A DNA stretch of 64,000 bases from CAZIRF01 sp964541755 (GTDB taxonomy: Bacteria > Spirochaetota > Spirochaetia > Treponematales > Breznakiellaceae). Below the pieces are notes generated by a model, which saw only the letters and a list, made by a program, of their open reading frames with translations, did no database searches and had not been told where the DNA came from. Both the position numbers and the translations under genes were made by a program. Position 1 is the stretch's first letter. Every line of letters starts with the position of its first letter. Shown piece by piece: positions 1 to 8,445 of the stretch. The stretch covers positions 1 through 64,000 of the forward strand of contig CAZIRF010000006.1 in the NCBI GenBank assembly GCA_964541755.1, in the 5' to 3' direction.

Positions 1-1
1 G

Positions 2-2392
2 CGCTTGGCCAAGGAGCTCGAACGGGTACATCCCCGCGAGATAATCGTCCAGGAGTCCCTGTTTGATCAGCTGCCGTCCCTTGAAAGCCTCCTTTCGCAG
101 GAAGACGGGCTTGTTGTAAACCGCTGGGCAGATTGGCTCTTCGAGCCGGAGCGCTGCCGCGGCGCCCTCGAGCGCCAGTTCCAAACGGCGAGCCTCAAGG
201 GCTTCGGTTTTTCCGATTCCAGCCTGGAGCCGGTAGCTGCGGGGGCGCTCTTCTCGTATGTCGCAGACGCCGCCATGGCGCCCCTGCCGCATATCAGCAG
301 TCTCCATTCCTACGGTGAAGCGGATTTTGTGGCCCTTGACGATGCGACGCAGCGCAACCTTGAACTCGTCCGCTCCCAGCACGAGGCCTCTTCGCGCTAC
401 ACCCTCTTCGAGGTCCTCGACGAGACCAAGACGGCCATGGGGCAGCGCCTTCTCAAACGGCGCATACTCCAGCCCCTTACCGATCCTGCCGCCATGGACA
501 CGCGTCTGGACCGGGTGGAGGCCCTTTACCGCCATCAGGGGGAGCTCAACGCCGTTCGCGACGCGCTCTCGCACGCCACCGACCTCGAACGCCTTGCCGC
601 CCGCGTGGGTATGGAACGCGCTCACGCCAAAGACCTCGTGGCGGTGCGTCGAAGCCTGTCTGTTTTCTCAGCTCTTGTAGAGCGCGCGAAGGCCCTTTGG
701 GGCAGTGATACAGATAAAGAGGGTGGCGGGGAGGCCTCAATACCCCCCGCCCCGGTTCTCGACGCACTCGAAGCCCTGCGATGCCTCCTCGAAGCAGCCC
801 TTCTCGATGAGCCCTCGGCCTTTACCAACGAGGGAAAGATGATACGGCCCGGATACGACAGCAAACTGGACTCTCTTGCCGCCCTGCGCGACAACGGGCA
901 GGCCCTCCTCGAGGCCTATCTTGAGGAGGAACGCAGCTCAACCGGTCTTTCCTCCCTCAAAATCAAGTACAATCGGGTCATCGGCTACTTCTTCGAAATA
1001 TCGAAGACCAAGCTCTCCACGGTTCCCGATCACTTTATCCGTCGCCAGTCCCTTTCCACGGGCGAGCGCTTTACCACAGAGCGCCTCCAGGGCCTCGAGA
1101 GCGAAATTCAGGGGGCGAGCGAGCGCATTGTCGAGCGCGAAGAAGCCCTTTTCACCGCCCTGCGTACCACCACGCGCAAGGAGCTTCCCGCCCTTCTCGT
1201 CGCGGCCCGTTTCCTCGCGGAGCTCGATGTCTCCCAGTCCCTCGCGCGGGCGGCAACCCTCAACGCCTGGGTGCGCCCACGCTTTGTCTGCGGCAAACTC
1301 CTCGAACTCCTCGAGGCGCGTCATCCGGTTGTCGAGGCCCATCTATCCCCCGGTTCCTTTGTCCCGAACGACCTCGTGCTCTGTGCGACAGGGGCAGACC
1401 CGGCCGAAGCCGGGCACCCGGTCGAAGTCGGGCACCCGGCCGAAGCCGGGCACCCGGCCGAAGCCGAAGGCTCGGCCAGTGGAGAGGAGGGGCCTGCCTT
1501 TGCCCTCATAACCGGCCCCAATATGGCCGGCAAGTCCACCTACCTGCGCCAGAGCGCCCTCATCGTCCTCATGGCCCAGATGGGCAGCTTTGTCCCCGCC
1601 TCGCGTGCCCTCATCGCCCCGGTCGATCGCATATTCTGTCGTGTGGGCGCTTCGGACAACCTCGCCCGCGGTGAATCGACCTTTCTCGTCGAAATGAACG
1701 AGACGGCCAACATCCTGCGCAACGCCAGCTCCCGCAGCCTCGTCATCATGGACGAGGTGGGGCGGGGGACCGGCACCCGCGACGGCCTCTCCCTGGCCTG
1801 GGCCATCTGCGAAGACCTCCTCTCCCGCCTGGCGTGCCGCACCCTTTTCGCCACCCACTACCACGAACTGGACGCCCTCGATCACCCCGGCCTTTTGCGT
1901 CTGTGCATGGATGTCCGCGAGGAGGAGGGGGGCATTGTCTTCCTCAAGCGGGTCAAACCCGGTTCGGCCGCCGAATCCTACGGCCTTCATGTTGCGCGTC
2001 TGGCCGGCATTCCCCCTTCGATCATTCACAGGGCCCGGCATATCCTCTCGTCCCTCGACGAGGCGGCAGAACGGGGAAAAGAAGAGATCAAGGCTGATAG
2101 TTCACTCCGCGCAGGCAGGTCCGAAGCCGCTACTGCCGGGCCCGTGGTCCCGCTGGCCATGGCGGCTGTGCCGCCGGCTCTCGCCCGGGCCTCCTGGCTC
2201 GAAGAGGCCCTCCTCGAGCTCGACCTCGACCGTTTGAGCGGTATCGAGGCCCTTACCCTTCTCGATGCCTGGCGGCGCGAGCTCGTTTCCGGCACTGACA
2301 GCGCAGCGCCGTTGCGTAAGCGTTCCACGCGAACCCCCTCGGCAAAGGCCCCCGCCCCCGATACCCCGGAGCTCTTTTCGGGCCTCGATTGA
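2..2392 (+). CDS. mutS: DNA mismatch repair ATPase MutS (5'-truncated by window edge)
   Basis: MutS recognises mispaired or looped DNA and starts methyl-independent mismatch repair. The 796 residues present lack roughly the first 90-100 of the usual 850-900, so the gene begins before the window. Visible elements are the connector/core/lever region, the Walker A motif GPNMAGKST near residue 505, the Walker B segment IMDEVGRGTGTRDG, and the ATPase signature FATHYHEL. The C-terminal tail is Ala/Pro-rich and probably flexible. Just before the Walker A motif there is an 18-base tandem repeat (about 1400-1465) encoding P-A-E-A-G-H units, an insertion in a surface loop of the ATPase domain that is not typical of the family. 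The stop lies 52 bases before comF, so co-transcription with comF is likely. Function is certain; activity with the insert is presumed because all ATPase motifs are intact. Confidence 0.97.
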   Translation, partial: RLAKELERVHPREIIVQESLFDQLPSLESLLSQEDGLVVNRWADWLFEPERCRGALERQFQTASLKGFGFSDSSLEPVAAGALFSYVADAAMAPLPHISSLHSYGEADFVALDDATQRNLELVRSQHEASSRYTLFEVLDETKTAMGQRLLKRRILQPLTDPAAMDTRLDRVEALYRHQGELNAVRDALSHATDLERLAARVGMERAHAKDLVAVRRSLSVFSALVERAKALWGSDTDKEGGGEASIPPAPVLDALEALRCLLEAALLDEPSAFTNEGKMIRPGYDSKLDSLAALRDNGQALLEAYLEEERSSTGLSSLKIKYNRVIGYFFEISKTKLSTVPDHFIRRQSLSTGERFTTERLQGLESEIQGASERIVEREEALFTALRTTTRKELPALLVAARFLAELDVSQSLARAATLNAWVRPRFVCGKLLELLEARHPVVEAHLSPGSFVPNDLVLCATGADPAEAGHPVEVGHPAEAGHPAEAEGSASGEEGPAFALITGPNMAGKSTYLRQSALIVLMAQMGSFVPASRALIAPVDRIFCRVGASDNLARGESTFLVEMNETANILRNASSRSLVIMDEVGRGTGTRDGLSLAWAICEDLLSRLACRTLFATHYHELDALDHPGLLRLCMDVREEEGGIVFLKRVKPGSAAESYGLHVARLAGIPPSIIHRARHILSSLDEAAERGKEEIKADSSLRAGRSEAATAGPVVPLAMAAVPPALARASWLEEALLELDLDRLSGIEALTLLDAWRRELVSGTDSAAPLRKRSTRTPSAKAPAPDTPELFSGLD
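1400..1465 (+). repeat. 18-bp in-frame tandem repeat inside mutS
   Basis: About 3.7 copies of an 18-base unit (CCGGCCGAAGCCGGGCAC) encode repeating P-A-E-A-G-H; the second copy has two C-to-T changes giving P-V-E-V-G-H. It sits in the loop preceding the MutS Walker A motif. The frame is kept, so copy-number change would alter only loop length. Confidence 0.85.
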
Positions 2393-2444
2393 GGCCCCTT
2401 CCGGTATCCGGCTTTTTTTTCATCTTTTATCCCGTACTTGTGGT

Positions 2445-3164
2445 ATGAACCCCTCTGTCTTTTTCGCCTGTGTGCGTGAAGTCCTATTTCCCGCCGGCTG
2501 TGCCGTCTGTGGTTGCTCCCTCCTGGAATGGGGGAGTCCCCTCTACGGGATATGTCCCTCCTGTCTGCGGCTCTTCCGGCCCGATCCGGCCCCCCGCTGT
2601 CGCCTCTGCGGCCGCCCCCTTCTGTCCGAAAAGGGGCTCTGCATGCGGTGCAGGGGCCTTGAAGATCCCCCCCATATCATGTTTTCTTGTGCGCTCTACA
2701 GCTATGCTTCGCTCGCCCGAGATATTGTCCGAGCCTGGAAATTTGGTCGTCACCCCATGTTGGCCCTGTTTATCGCCCGTTCTTTTCATGCTGCTCTGCA
2801 TCAGATACTCACCATGTTTCCGCAGGGCAGCTTCGTTCTCGTGCCGGCGCCATCCAGTCCCGGGCGCTGGAAAAAGACGGGGCGCGATCCCTTTCCCGCT
2901 GTTGTGCGGGAGCTCTCACGTCGCTCGGGCTTGCCGCTCTCTTGTTGTCTGCTTCGTGAGCGCTCGCGCAGTCAGAAGACGCTGGATCGGCGGGGGCGGG
3001 AGGAAAATCTTCAGGGGAAGATACGTTGTGCCGGCGAGGTGCCGCGAAACGCCATTCTCTTGGATGATGTCATTACTACCGGTGCCACTCTTCGTTGCTG
3101 CGCGCGCGCCCTTATTGCCGGTGGCACGGAGCGCTTGTGCTGTCTGGCTTTTTGTTACGATTGA
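2445..3164 (+). CDS. comF: ComF family phosphoribosyltransferase-like protein
   Basis: ComF proteins are cytoplasmic and are needed for DNA uptake in competent bacteria; in other lineages their role is less clear. The 239-aa product has the family layout: an N-terminal double zinc-finger region (CAVCGC, CPSC, CRLCG, CMRC) followed by a type I phosphoribosyltransferase fold with the PRPP-loop signature ILLDDVITTGATL near residue 205. The start ATG at 2445 gives the normal family length; further upstream in-frame starts lie inside mutS. The gene follows mutS by 52 bases. Transcription should end at the hairpin at 3239-3269. No other competence genes are in the window, so a role in transformation is only inferred. 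Confidence 0.9.
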   Translation: MNPSVFFACVREVLFPAGCAVCGCSLLEWGSPLYGICPSCLRLFRPDPAPRCRLCGRPLLSEKGLCMRCRGLEDPPHIMFSCALYSYASLARDIVRAWKFGRHPMLALFIARSFHAALHQILTMFPQGSFVLVPAPSSPGRWKKTGRDPFPAVVRELSRRSGLPLSCCLLRERSRSQKTLDRRGREENLQGKIRCAGEVPRNAILLDDVITTGATLRCCARALIAGGTERLCCLAFCYD

Positions 3165-3180
3165 GAATGTTGCGGTGTGG

Positions 3181-3209
3181 TTGACAAAGGAAGACGGCTC
3201 GGATAGAGT
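3181..3209 (+). promoter_or_regulatory. Predicted sigma-70 promoter of the rimP-nusA-infB operon
   Basis: TTGACA (3181-3186), a 17-base spacer, then TAGAGT (3204-3209). The -35 is consensus. Expected start of transcription is about 3216, upstream of the terminator-like hairpin at 3239-3269, so the operon would have a leader of about 175 bases. Confidence 0.7.
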
Positions 3210-3238
3210 GACGGCAAGACAGTAGATGATCATGATAT

Positions 3239-3269
3239 AAAAAGGGGTCGTCCAAACGGCTCCTTTTTT
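3239..3269 (+). terminator. Intrinsic terminator or attenuator before rimP
   Basis: A 13-bp stem (3239-3251 pairing with 3256-3268, two G-U pairs, loop CCAA) is followed by a run of T (3264-3269). It can end transcripts from mutS-comF. Because the good promoter at 3181-3209 lies before it, it may also act as an attenuator in the nusA operon leader. Confidence 0.75.
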
Positions 3270-3390
3270 ATTATTGGTTTTGAGGAAATCCGTTTGGGTT
3301 TTCCAAGAGTATGGGCAAGTCTTTGAACGGCTTGCAGGTTTGTTTTTCGGCGTCGAAAGCAGTGCTTTTCGGGGCCTTTTGGGTGGTGTA

Positions 3391-3858
3391 GTGCAATTCA
3401 GTCAACGGAATGATGATCCCTTGCAGGCTGCGGTGCGAGAACTGGTCGAAGCTGCAGGTATGTCCTTGGTTGAATACGTGCTCAGTCGTCATCGCGGCAG
3501 TGTTCAACTTCGTCTGGCGGTATATCGTCAGGGGACGGTCAGTCTCGATGACTGTTCGCGGGTTCACAGAGCCATCCAGCCCCGTGTTGAACTTGCCTTT
3601 CCCGAGCAGGAGGTTTTCCTCGAGGTTGCGTCTCCTGGTGTTGATCGCCAAATACGCGATGCGTCGGAATTTCTCCTGTATATCGGGCGTGGCGTGCGTT
3701 GTTATTCTATCGAGACCTCCGATTGGGTGTCCGGTATTGTTGAACGTGCAGATTCGGAAAAAGTGGTCTTGAACGGCGCACAGGGGGAAGAAATTCTCCT
3801 GTACAGCAGTATTGCCAAGGCCCGATTAGACTATTCACTGGAGGTCGGTAAAAAATGA
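3391..3858 (+). CDS. rimP: Ribosome maturation factor RimP
   Basis: RimP assists 30S subunit maturation. Its position directly before nusA and infB is the classic one. The product has the N-terminal RimP alpha/beta domain (LVEAAGMSLVEYVLSR) followed by the diagnostic segment EVASPGVDRQIRD, which corresponds to the family motif EVSSPGLDRPL, and an SH3-like C-terminal domain (VSGIVERADSEKVVL). I chose the GTG at 3391, preceded by GGGTGG, because it gives 155 aa, the usual length. An in-frame TTG at 3274 would add 39 residues unlike the family. The stop overlaps the nusA start by 4 bases. The identity is firm; the start is uncertain. Confidence 0.85.
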   Translation: MQFSQRNDDPLQAAVRELVEAAGMSLVEYVLSRHRGSVQLRLAVYRQGTVSLDDCSRVHRAIQPRVELAFPEQEVFLEVASPGVDRQIRDASEFLLYIGRGVRCYSIETSDWVSGIVERADSEKVVLNGAQGEEILLYSSIAKARLDYSLEVGKK

Positions 3859-5309
3859 CAACCGATATCTCGGAGGCAGTAAAACAGCTCAAACAAGAGC
3901 GCGGCCTCTCCGAAGAGCTCATACTCAAGACAATTGAAGATACCCTCATTGCAGCCTACAAGCGCCGATTTGGCAACGCGGACAACGCGGTGGTTCGCTT
4001 TGGCGAGGGTAACACGACGGTGTCCATTTTTTCCCGCAAGCGCATTGTCGAGGGTGTGTACGATCCAACCATCGAACTTGAGCTCGAGGATGCAAAGGAA
4101 CTCAATCCCGAAGCCGAAGTCGGCGACGAGTTGCTCATTGCGGTAGATCCCAAGGATTTTGACCGCAGCGAGGTTCAGACTGCCCGGCAGACGGCCCATC
4201 AGTCCATTCGCGAGATTCAAAAGGACAGCCTCTATTCGGAGTACAAAGAGAAAGAGGGCGAGATTATCATCGGGTACTACCAGCGGGAGCGGAACGGTAC
4301 CATCTATGTCGATCTGGGCAAGGTGGAAGGTATTCTGCCGCGCAAGTACCAGTCCCCCCGCGAGACCTATCACCAGAATGACCGCATAAAAGCCCTTATT
4401 GTCGAAGTGAACAAAGCCCCCTCGGGCTTGCAGGTGGTGGTTTCCCGTACCCACACTGATTTTGTCCGGGCAATTTTTGAACTTGAAGTCCCCGAGGTCT
4501 ATGACAAAACGGTGGAAATTCATAAGATTGTTCGCGAGCCGGGGTACCGGACCAAGCTGGCTGTCTATTCCAATCGGGATGATGTCGATCCGGTTGGTGC
4601 CTGTGTCGGCCTTAAAGGCGTGCGTATTCAGTCGGTCATAAAGGAACTTGAGGGCGAAAAAATCGATATCCTCAAGTACGATCCGGATCCGACGCGCTTT
4701 ATCAAGAATGCCCTGTCTCCCGCAGAGGTTCGCAGTGTCGTCATTCTTGACGAGGCGAAGCATCAGGCCTTGGCCATAGTGGCGGACTCCCAGCTTTCCC
4801 TGGCTATCGGCAAACAGGGGCTCAATGTCCGTCTTGCCAACCGCCTGGTCGACTGGAACATAGACGTGAAGACCGAAGCCCAGTTTGCCGAAATGGACAT
4901 CGCCAGCGAATCGCGTCGTGCGGTTTCCGAGCTCTTTACAGACGAAGAAGAGTTCACCCGCATCGCCGAGCTCCCCGATGTCAATCCGGCGACGGCAGAG
5001 GCCCTTGCCGCAAATGGTGTTGAGTTTATCGAGGATTTCCTCGCCCTCGATGAGGCTCAGTGTGATGCCCTTGAAGGGGTTGACCGTGCGGCTCTGGATG
5101 TCCTTCGTGCGATTATCGAGGAGAATGTCGAGATCGTCGAAGAAGAGTATGCAGATGAAGAATACGCCGAACAGGAAGAAGAACCTGTTGAGGAGTATGA
5201 GGAAGAGGAACTGGAGTGTCCCGAATGTGGGGCAGCAATCACAGTGGATATGACCAATTGTCCCAATTGCGGCATTGGTCTGAGCTTCGAGTACGAAGAC
5301 GAAGAATAA
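3855..5309 (+). CDS. nusA: Transcription termination/antitermination protein NusA with C-terminal zinc ribbon
   Basis: NusA binds RNA polymerase and nascent RNA and modulates pausing, termination and antitermination. The 484-aa protein has the N-terminal polymerase-binding domain (1 to about 130), an S1 domain (about 135-200), KH1 (around GACVGLKGVRI) and KH2 (around SLAIGKQGLNVRLANRL), then one helix-hairpin-helix module (residues near 370-425, VNPATAEALAANGVEF). After a strongly acidic linker it ends with CPEC-x10-CPNC, a rubredoxin-type zinc ribbon that is not part of the standard NusA plan. The ATG at 3855 overlaps the rimP stop and is preceded by GGAGG. Nine bases separate it from infB. 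Identity is certain; metal binding is inferred from the four cysteines. Confidence 0.97.
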   Translation: MTTDISEAVKQLKQERGLSEELILKTIEDTLIAAYKRRFGNADNAVVRFGEGNTTVSIFSRKRIVEGVYDPTIELELEDAKELNPEAEVGDELLIAVDPKDFDRSEVQTARQTAHQSIREIQKDSLYSEYKEKEGEIIIGYYQRERNGTIYVDLGKVEGILPRKYQSPRETYHQNDRIKALIVEVNKAPSGLQVVVSRTHTDFVRAIFELEVPEVYDKTVEIHKIVREPGYRTKLAVYSNRDDVDPVGACVGLKGVRIQSVIKELEGEKIDILKYDPDPTRFIKNALSPAEVRSVVILDEAKHQALAIVADSQLSLAIGKQGLNVRLANRLVDWNIDVKTEAQFAEMDIASESRRAVSELFTDEEEFTRIAELPDVNPATAEALAANGVEFIEDFLALDEAQCDALEGVDRAALDVLRAIIEENVEIVEEEYADEEYAEQEEEPVEEYEEEELECPECGAAITVDMTNCPNCGIGLSFEYEDEE

Positions 5310-5318
5310 AGGTGGAAC

Positions 5319-8093
5319 ATGGCCCAGGAATTCGAGAACGAACAGAAACCGAAGGCAGAACTCATCAAGAACACCAGGGCATCTGACGCCCCGGAAGCCG
5401 CTCACGGCGAGAACGATCAGCCCGAGAAAAGAAAGGTGGTGGTCGTCAAGAAGAAGCCGCCAACGAATTCCCCCGGGCATGCCCACCGAAAGGTGACCGC
5501 AAAGGTCGTCGCTGTCTCCGCATCGGAAGAGTCTGTCAGGGAAGATGCCAAGTCTTCCCCTGCGCATACTACTGCGGCAGGTGCAGACACTGCAGCGACA
5601 GGCGAGAAGAGCGCTGCGGTCGAGTCTGCGGAACCCAAGAAGCATGCAAAGACGGCCGAGGCCGATTCTGCGACCCGGGGCAACGCTGCGGCGGACAAGG
5701 CCGCAGCAAAGCCGGGTAAAGAGGTCGAGGCTCCTGTTGCAGACAAGGAAGCTGGAGCAAAGGCTCCGGCTTCCCCCAAGACGGATGCTTCTCCTTCGAC
5801 TGCAGAGGGTGACAAGAAGGAAGGAAAGCCCGAATCCCGTGTCGCTTCGATGCCCCGTACCCAGCGGCCTGCTGTTGTAGCCGGTCGGGTAGGGGGACGT
5901 CCCATGCGCCAGGAAGGCTCTTCTCCCTTCCCCCAGCGACCTGCTGTCGTGGCCGGTCGTGTTGGCGGTCGACCCATGAATCCCCCCGGAGACCGTAATG
6001 GTCGTCCCGGTTTCAACTCGGGCCCCAGACCCGGTGGTCCCGGTCCTCGTCCCTATCCCGGTGGGCCGGGCGGTCCCGGCGGAAGGCCGCCGTTCCCCGG
6101 TCGTCCTGGTGGTCCCGGTCGTCCCGGTGGTCCCGGTCGTCCCGGTATGGGGCGTCCCGGTATGGGGCGTCCCGGTGGACCTCCTCCAACGGGCCCGCTG
6201 CCCCCTGGCAAGGGACCTGCAAAGAAATCGTTCAAGTCCAAGAAGGCCGTATACGCTCGCAAGGACAAAGAGATCGAGATGGAGGAGAAACTCCTCCAGC
6301 AAAAGAAGAAGTCCCAGCGCATGGTCAACCCGGTGCCGAAATCGATCGACATCATGGAGGTCATCTCCGTATCGGAATTGGCGCGCAAGATGAATCTCAA
6401 GGCCTCGGATCTTATTGCCAAGCTTATGAGTATGGGCATGATGGTTACCATCAATCAGCAGATTGATGCGGATACCGCCACCATTCTCGCCGAAGAGTTT
6501 GGCTGTCAGGTCCATATCGTCAGCCTCTATGACGAAACGCTTATTGAGACGGTCAAGGATGATGAGGCAAGCCTCGCTCCACGTCCCCCGATTGTCGCGG
6601 TCATGGGCCATGTTGACCATGGTAAAACCAAACTCCTTGATGCCATTCGCAGTGCGGATGTCGCCTCTGGTGAGTTCGGTGGTATTACCCAGCACATTGG
6701 CGCGTACATGGTTGAAACCGCACAGGGGAAGGTAACCTTCCTCGATACGCCTGGCCACGAAGCCTTTACCATGATGCGTGCCCGTGGGGCGCAGGTTACC
6801 GATATTGTCATCCTCGTGGTTGCTGCCGATGACGGGGTTATGCCCCAGACCATCGAAGCGGTCAATCACGCAAAAGATGCCAAGGTGCCAATCATTGTCG
6901 CGGTCAACAAGATCGACAAGGCCGATGCCAATCCGGACCGGGTAAAGAACCAGCTCTCCGAACTTGGGCTCATGCCCGAGGATTGGGGTGGATCGACGAT
7001 GTTCTGTGAAATATCGGCCCTCAAGAAAGAGGGTATAGACAAGCTCCTTGACGCCCTTCTTCTCCAGGCAGAAATCCTCGAGCTCAAGGCAAACCACCAA
7101 TGTGTGGCCGAAGCCAAGGTCATTGAATCCCGTATTGATCACGGCCGTGGTGTTGTTTCGACGATTATCGTTGAGCGCGGTACCCTTAAAGTGGGCGACT
7201 CCTTTGTTGCTGGTGTTTGGTCGGGCAAGGTCCGTGCCATCTTCAACGACAAGGGGCAAAAAATCGATGAGGCGACGCCCTCGATGCCCGTTGAGGTGCT
7301 CGGTTTTGAAGGGGTTCCCAATGCGGGCGATCCCTTCCAGGTGGTCGATGCCGATAAAACGGCGCGCGGTATTTCGGACAAACGGCAGGAATTGCGCCGC
7401 TTTGAAGATGCCAAGAACGTACGCAAAATCACCTTGGACAACCTCTACGATACCATCAGTGATGGATCCATACAGGAGCTCAAGGTCATTATCAAGGGCG
7501 ACGTTCAGGGTTCTGTCGAGGCAGTCCGTTCCAGTTTGGAGAAGCTGTCCACGAAAGAAATACGCCTCAACGTCATTCAGTCCCTTCCCGGCGCCATCAA
7601 TGAGGGCGACGTCAATCTTGCGTCTGCCTCGAACGCCATTATTATCGGCTTCAATGTGCGTCCCACGCCACAGGCCAAGGCCCTGGCCGATCAAGAGAAG
7701 GTCGACATTCGCAAGTACAACATCATCTACAAGGCCGTTGAAGAAATCCAACAGGCCATGGAGGGGATGCTGTCTCCCGATACGAAAGAAGAGACCATTG
7801 CAACGGTCGAGGTCCGGGATACCTTCAAGGTGCCCAAGATTGGAACCATTGCCGGCTGTTACGTCCTCAGCGGAACGGTCAAGCGCAACGCAAGTGTCAA
7901 TCTTATTCGTGACAACGTTGTCATCCATACCGGCAAGATGGCCAGTCTCAAGCGTTTCAAGGACGATGCCAAGGAAGTGGCCTCCGGCTACGAGTGTGGT
8001 ATCGGGCTCGAGGGCTTCGATGATGTCAAGGTCGGCGACCAGTTCGAGGTCTTCGAAATTGTCGAGGTTGCGCGCAAGTTGACCAAGGAGTAG
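5319..8093 (+). CDS. infB: Translation initiation factor IF-2
   Basis: IF-2 is the GTPase that brings initiator tRNA to the 30S subunit and promotes subunit joining. The 924-aa protein has a long low-complexity N-terminus: Lys/Ala/Glu-rich to about residue 185, a duplicated 15-residue segment QRPAVVAGRVGGRPM, then a Gly/Pro/Arg-rich tract to about residue 300. The conserved IF2_N helix domain follows (VSELARKMNLKASDLIAKLM). The G domain has G1 GHVDHGKT, G2 GGITQHIG, G3 DTPGHEAF, G4 NKID and G5 SALK. Domains II-IV complete the protein. The start has AAAGGTGG nine bases upstream. It is in the rimP-nusA operon, 9 bases after nusA and 4 before rbfA. Confidence 0.98.
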   Translation: MAQEFENEQKPKAELIKNTRASDAPEAAHGENDQPEKRKVVVVKKKPPTNSPGHAHRKVTAKVVAVSASEESVREDAKSSPAHTTAAGADTAATGEKSAAVESAEPKKHAKTAEADSATRGNAAADKAAAKPGKEVEAPVADKEAGAKAPASPKTDASPSTAEGDKKEGKPESRVASMPRTQRPAVVAGRVGGRPMRQEGSSPFPQRPAVVAGRVGGRPMNPPGDRNGRPGFNSGPRPGGPGPRPYPGGPGGPGGRPPFPGRPGGPGRPGGPGRPGMGRPGMGRPGGPPPTGPLPPGKGPAKKSFKSKKAVYARKDKEIEMEEKLLQQKKKSQRMVNPVPKSIDIMEVISVSELARKMNLKASDLIAKLMSMGMMVTINQQIDADTATILAEEFGCQVHIVSLYDETLIETVKDDEASLAPRPPIVAVMGHVDHGKTKLLDAIRSADVASGEFGGITQHIGAYMVETAQGKVTFLDTPGHEAFTMMRARGAQVTDIVILVVAADDGVMPQTIEAVNHAKDAKVPIIVAVNKIDKADANPDRVKNQLSELGLMPEDWGGSTMFCEISALKKEGIDKLLDALLLQAEILELKANHQCVAEAKVIESRIDHGRGVVSTIIVERGTLKVGDSFVAGVWSGKVRAIFNDKGQKIDEATPSMPVEVLGFEGVPNAGDPFQVVDADKTARGISDKRQELRRFEDAKNVRKITLDNLYDTISDGSIQELKVIIKGDVQGSVEAVRSSLEKLSTKEIRLNVIQSLPGAINEGDVNLASASNAIIIGFNVRPTPQAKALADQEKVDIRKYNIIYKAVEEIQQAMEGMLSPDTKEETIATVEVRDTFKVPKIGTIAGCYVLSGTVKRNASVNLIRDNVVIHTGKMASLKRFKDDAKEVASGYECGIGLEGFDDVKVGDQFEVFEIVEVARKLTKE
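5864..6183 (+). repeat. Coding repeats in the infB N-terminal linker
   Basis: Two near-identical copies of the codons for QRPAVVAGRVGGRPM (about 5864-5907 and 5935-5979) are followed by a tract of repeated Gly-Arg-Pro-Gly and Gly-Met-Gly-Arg-Pro units ending near 6183. The copies differ mostly at synonymous positions, so the peptide rather than the DNA seems conserved. Such linkers are common in IF-2. Confidence 0.8.
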
Positions 8094-8097
8094 GGCG

Positions 8098-8445
8098 ATG
8101 TCTTCGCATCGCATGGAGCGTCTGTCACACCAGGTGCAGGAGGAGATAGCACTCCTCCTTGTGTCGGGGAAGATTAAAGATCCCCGGGTGGACAGCCTCC
8201 TTTCCATCACCCGGGTCGAGGTCTCCAAAGATCTCGCCTGGGCCGATGTCCACGTTTCGAGTGTCAATGCCGGCAAGGATCTTGATCGCGCAATCATGGG
8301 CCTGCAGAGTGCTGCGGGCTTTATACAGGCGACGCTGGGGGCAAAGCTTCATATACGCCAGACTCCCCGCCTGCGTTTTCATGCCGATCACAGCCTCAAG
8401 GACGGTTTTGAACTCGTTCGCAAACTCGAGGATCTCGCGGATTGA
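8098..8445 (+). CDS. rbfA: 30S ribosome-binding factor A
   Basis: RbfA binds the free 30S subunit and helps mature the 5' end of 16S rRNA. The 115-aa product has the KH-like fold of the family: an N-terminal segment with RLSHQVQEEIALLL, then DPRVDSLLSITRVEVSKDLAWADVHVS, and the late segment LRFHADHSLKDG typical of RbfA (family pattern LxFxxDxSxxxG). Length matches the family. The ATG is 4 bases after the infB stop, and the AAGGAG inside the infB end serves as ribosome binding site. The stop overlaps truB by 4 bases. Confidence 0.95.
   Translation: MSSHRMERLSHQVQEEIALLLVSGKIKDPRVDSLLSITRVEVSKDLAWADVHVSSVNAGKDLDRAIMGLQSAAGFIQATLGAKLHIRQTPRLRFHADHSLKDGFELVRKLEDLAD

Noticed and set aside
5860..6190. 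Possible CRISPR-like array
   Set aside because: The repeats are in frame within infB, vary in spacing and encode a Gly/Pro-rich linker; there are no unique spacers and no cas genes.
3831..8297. A 1488-codon open frame antisense to nusA, infB and rbfA
   Set aside because: Its translation is low-complexity Leu/Arg/Gly/Thr-rich with no domain, and it mirrors three certain genes. It exists because those genes avoid TTA, CTA and TCA codons, whose complements are stops.
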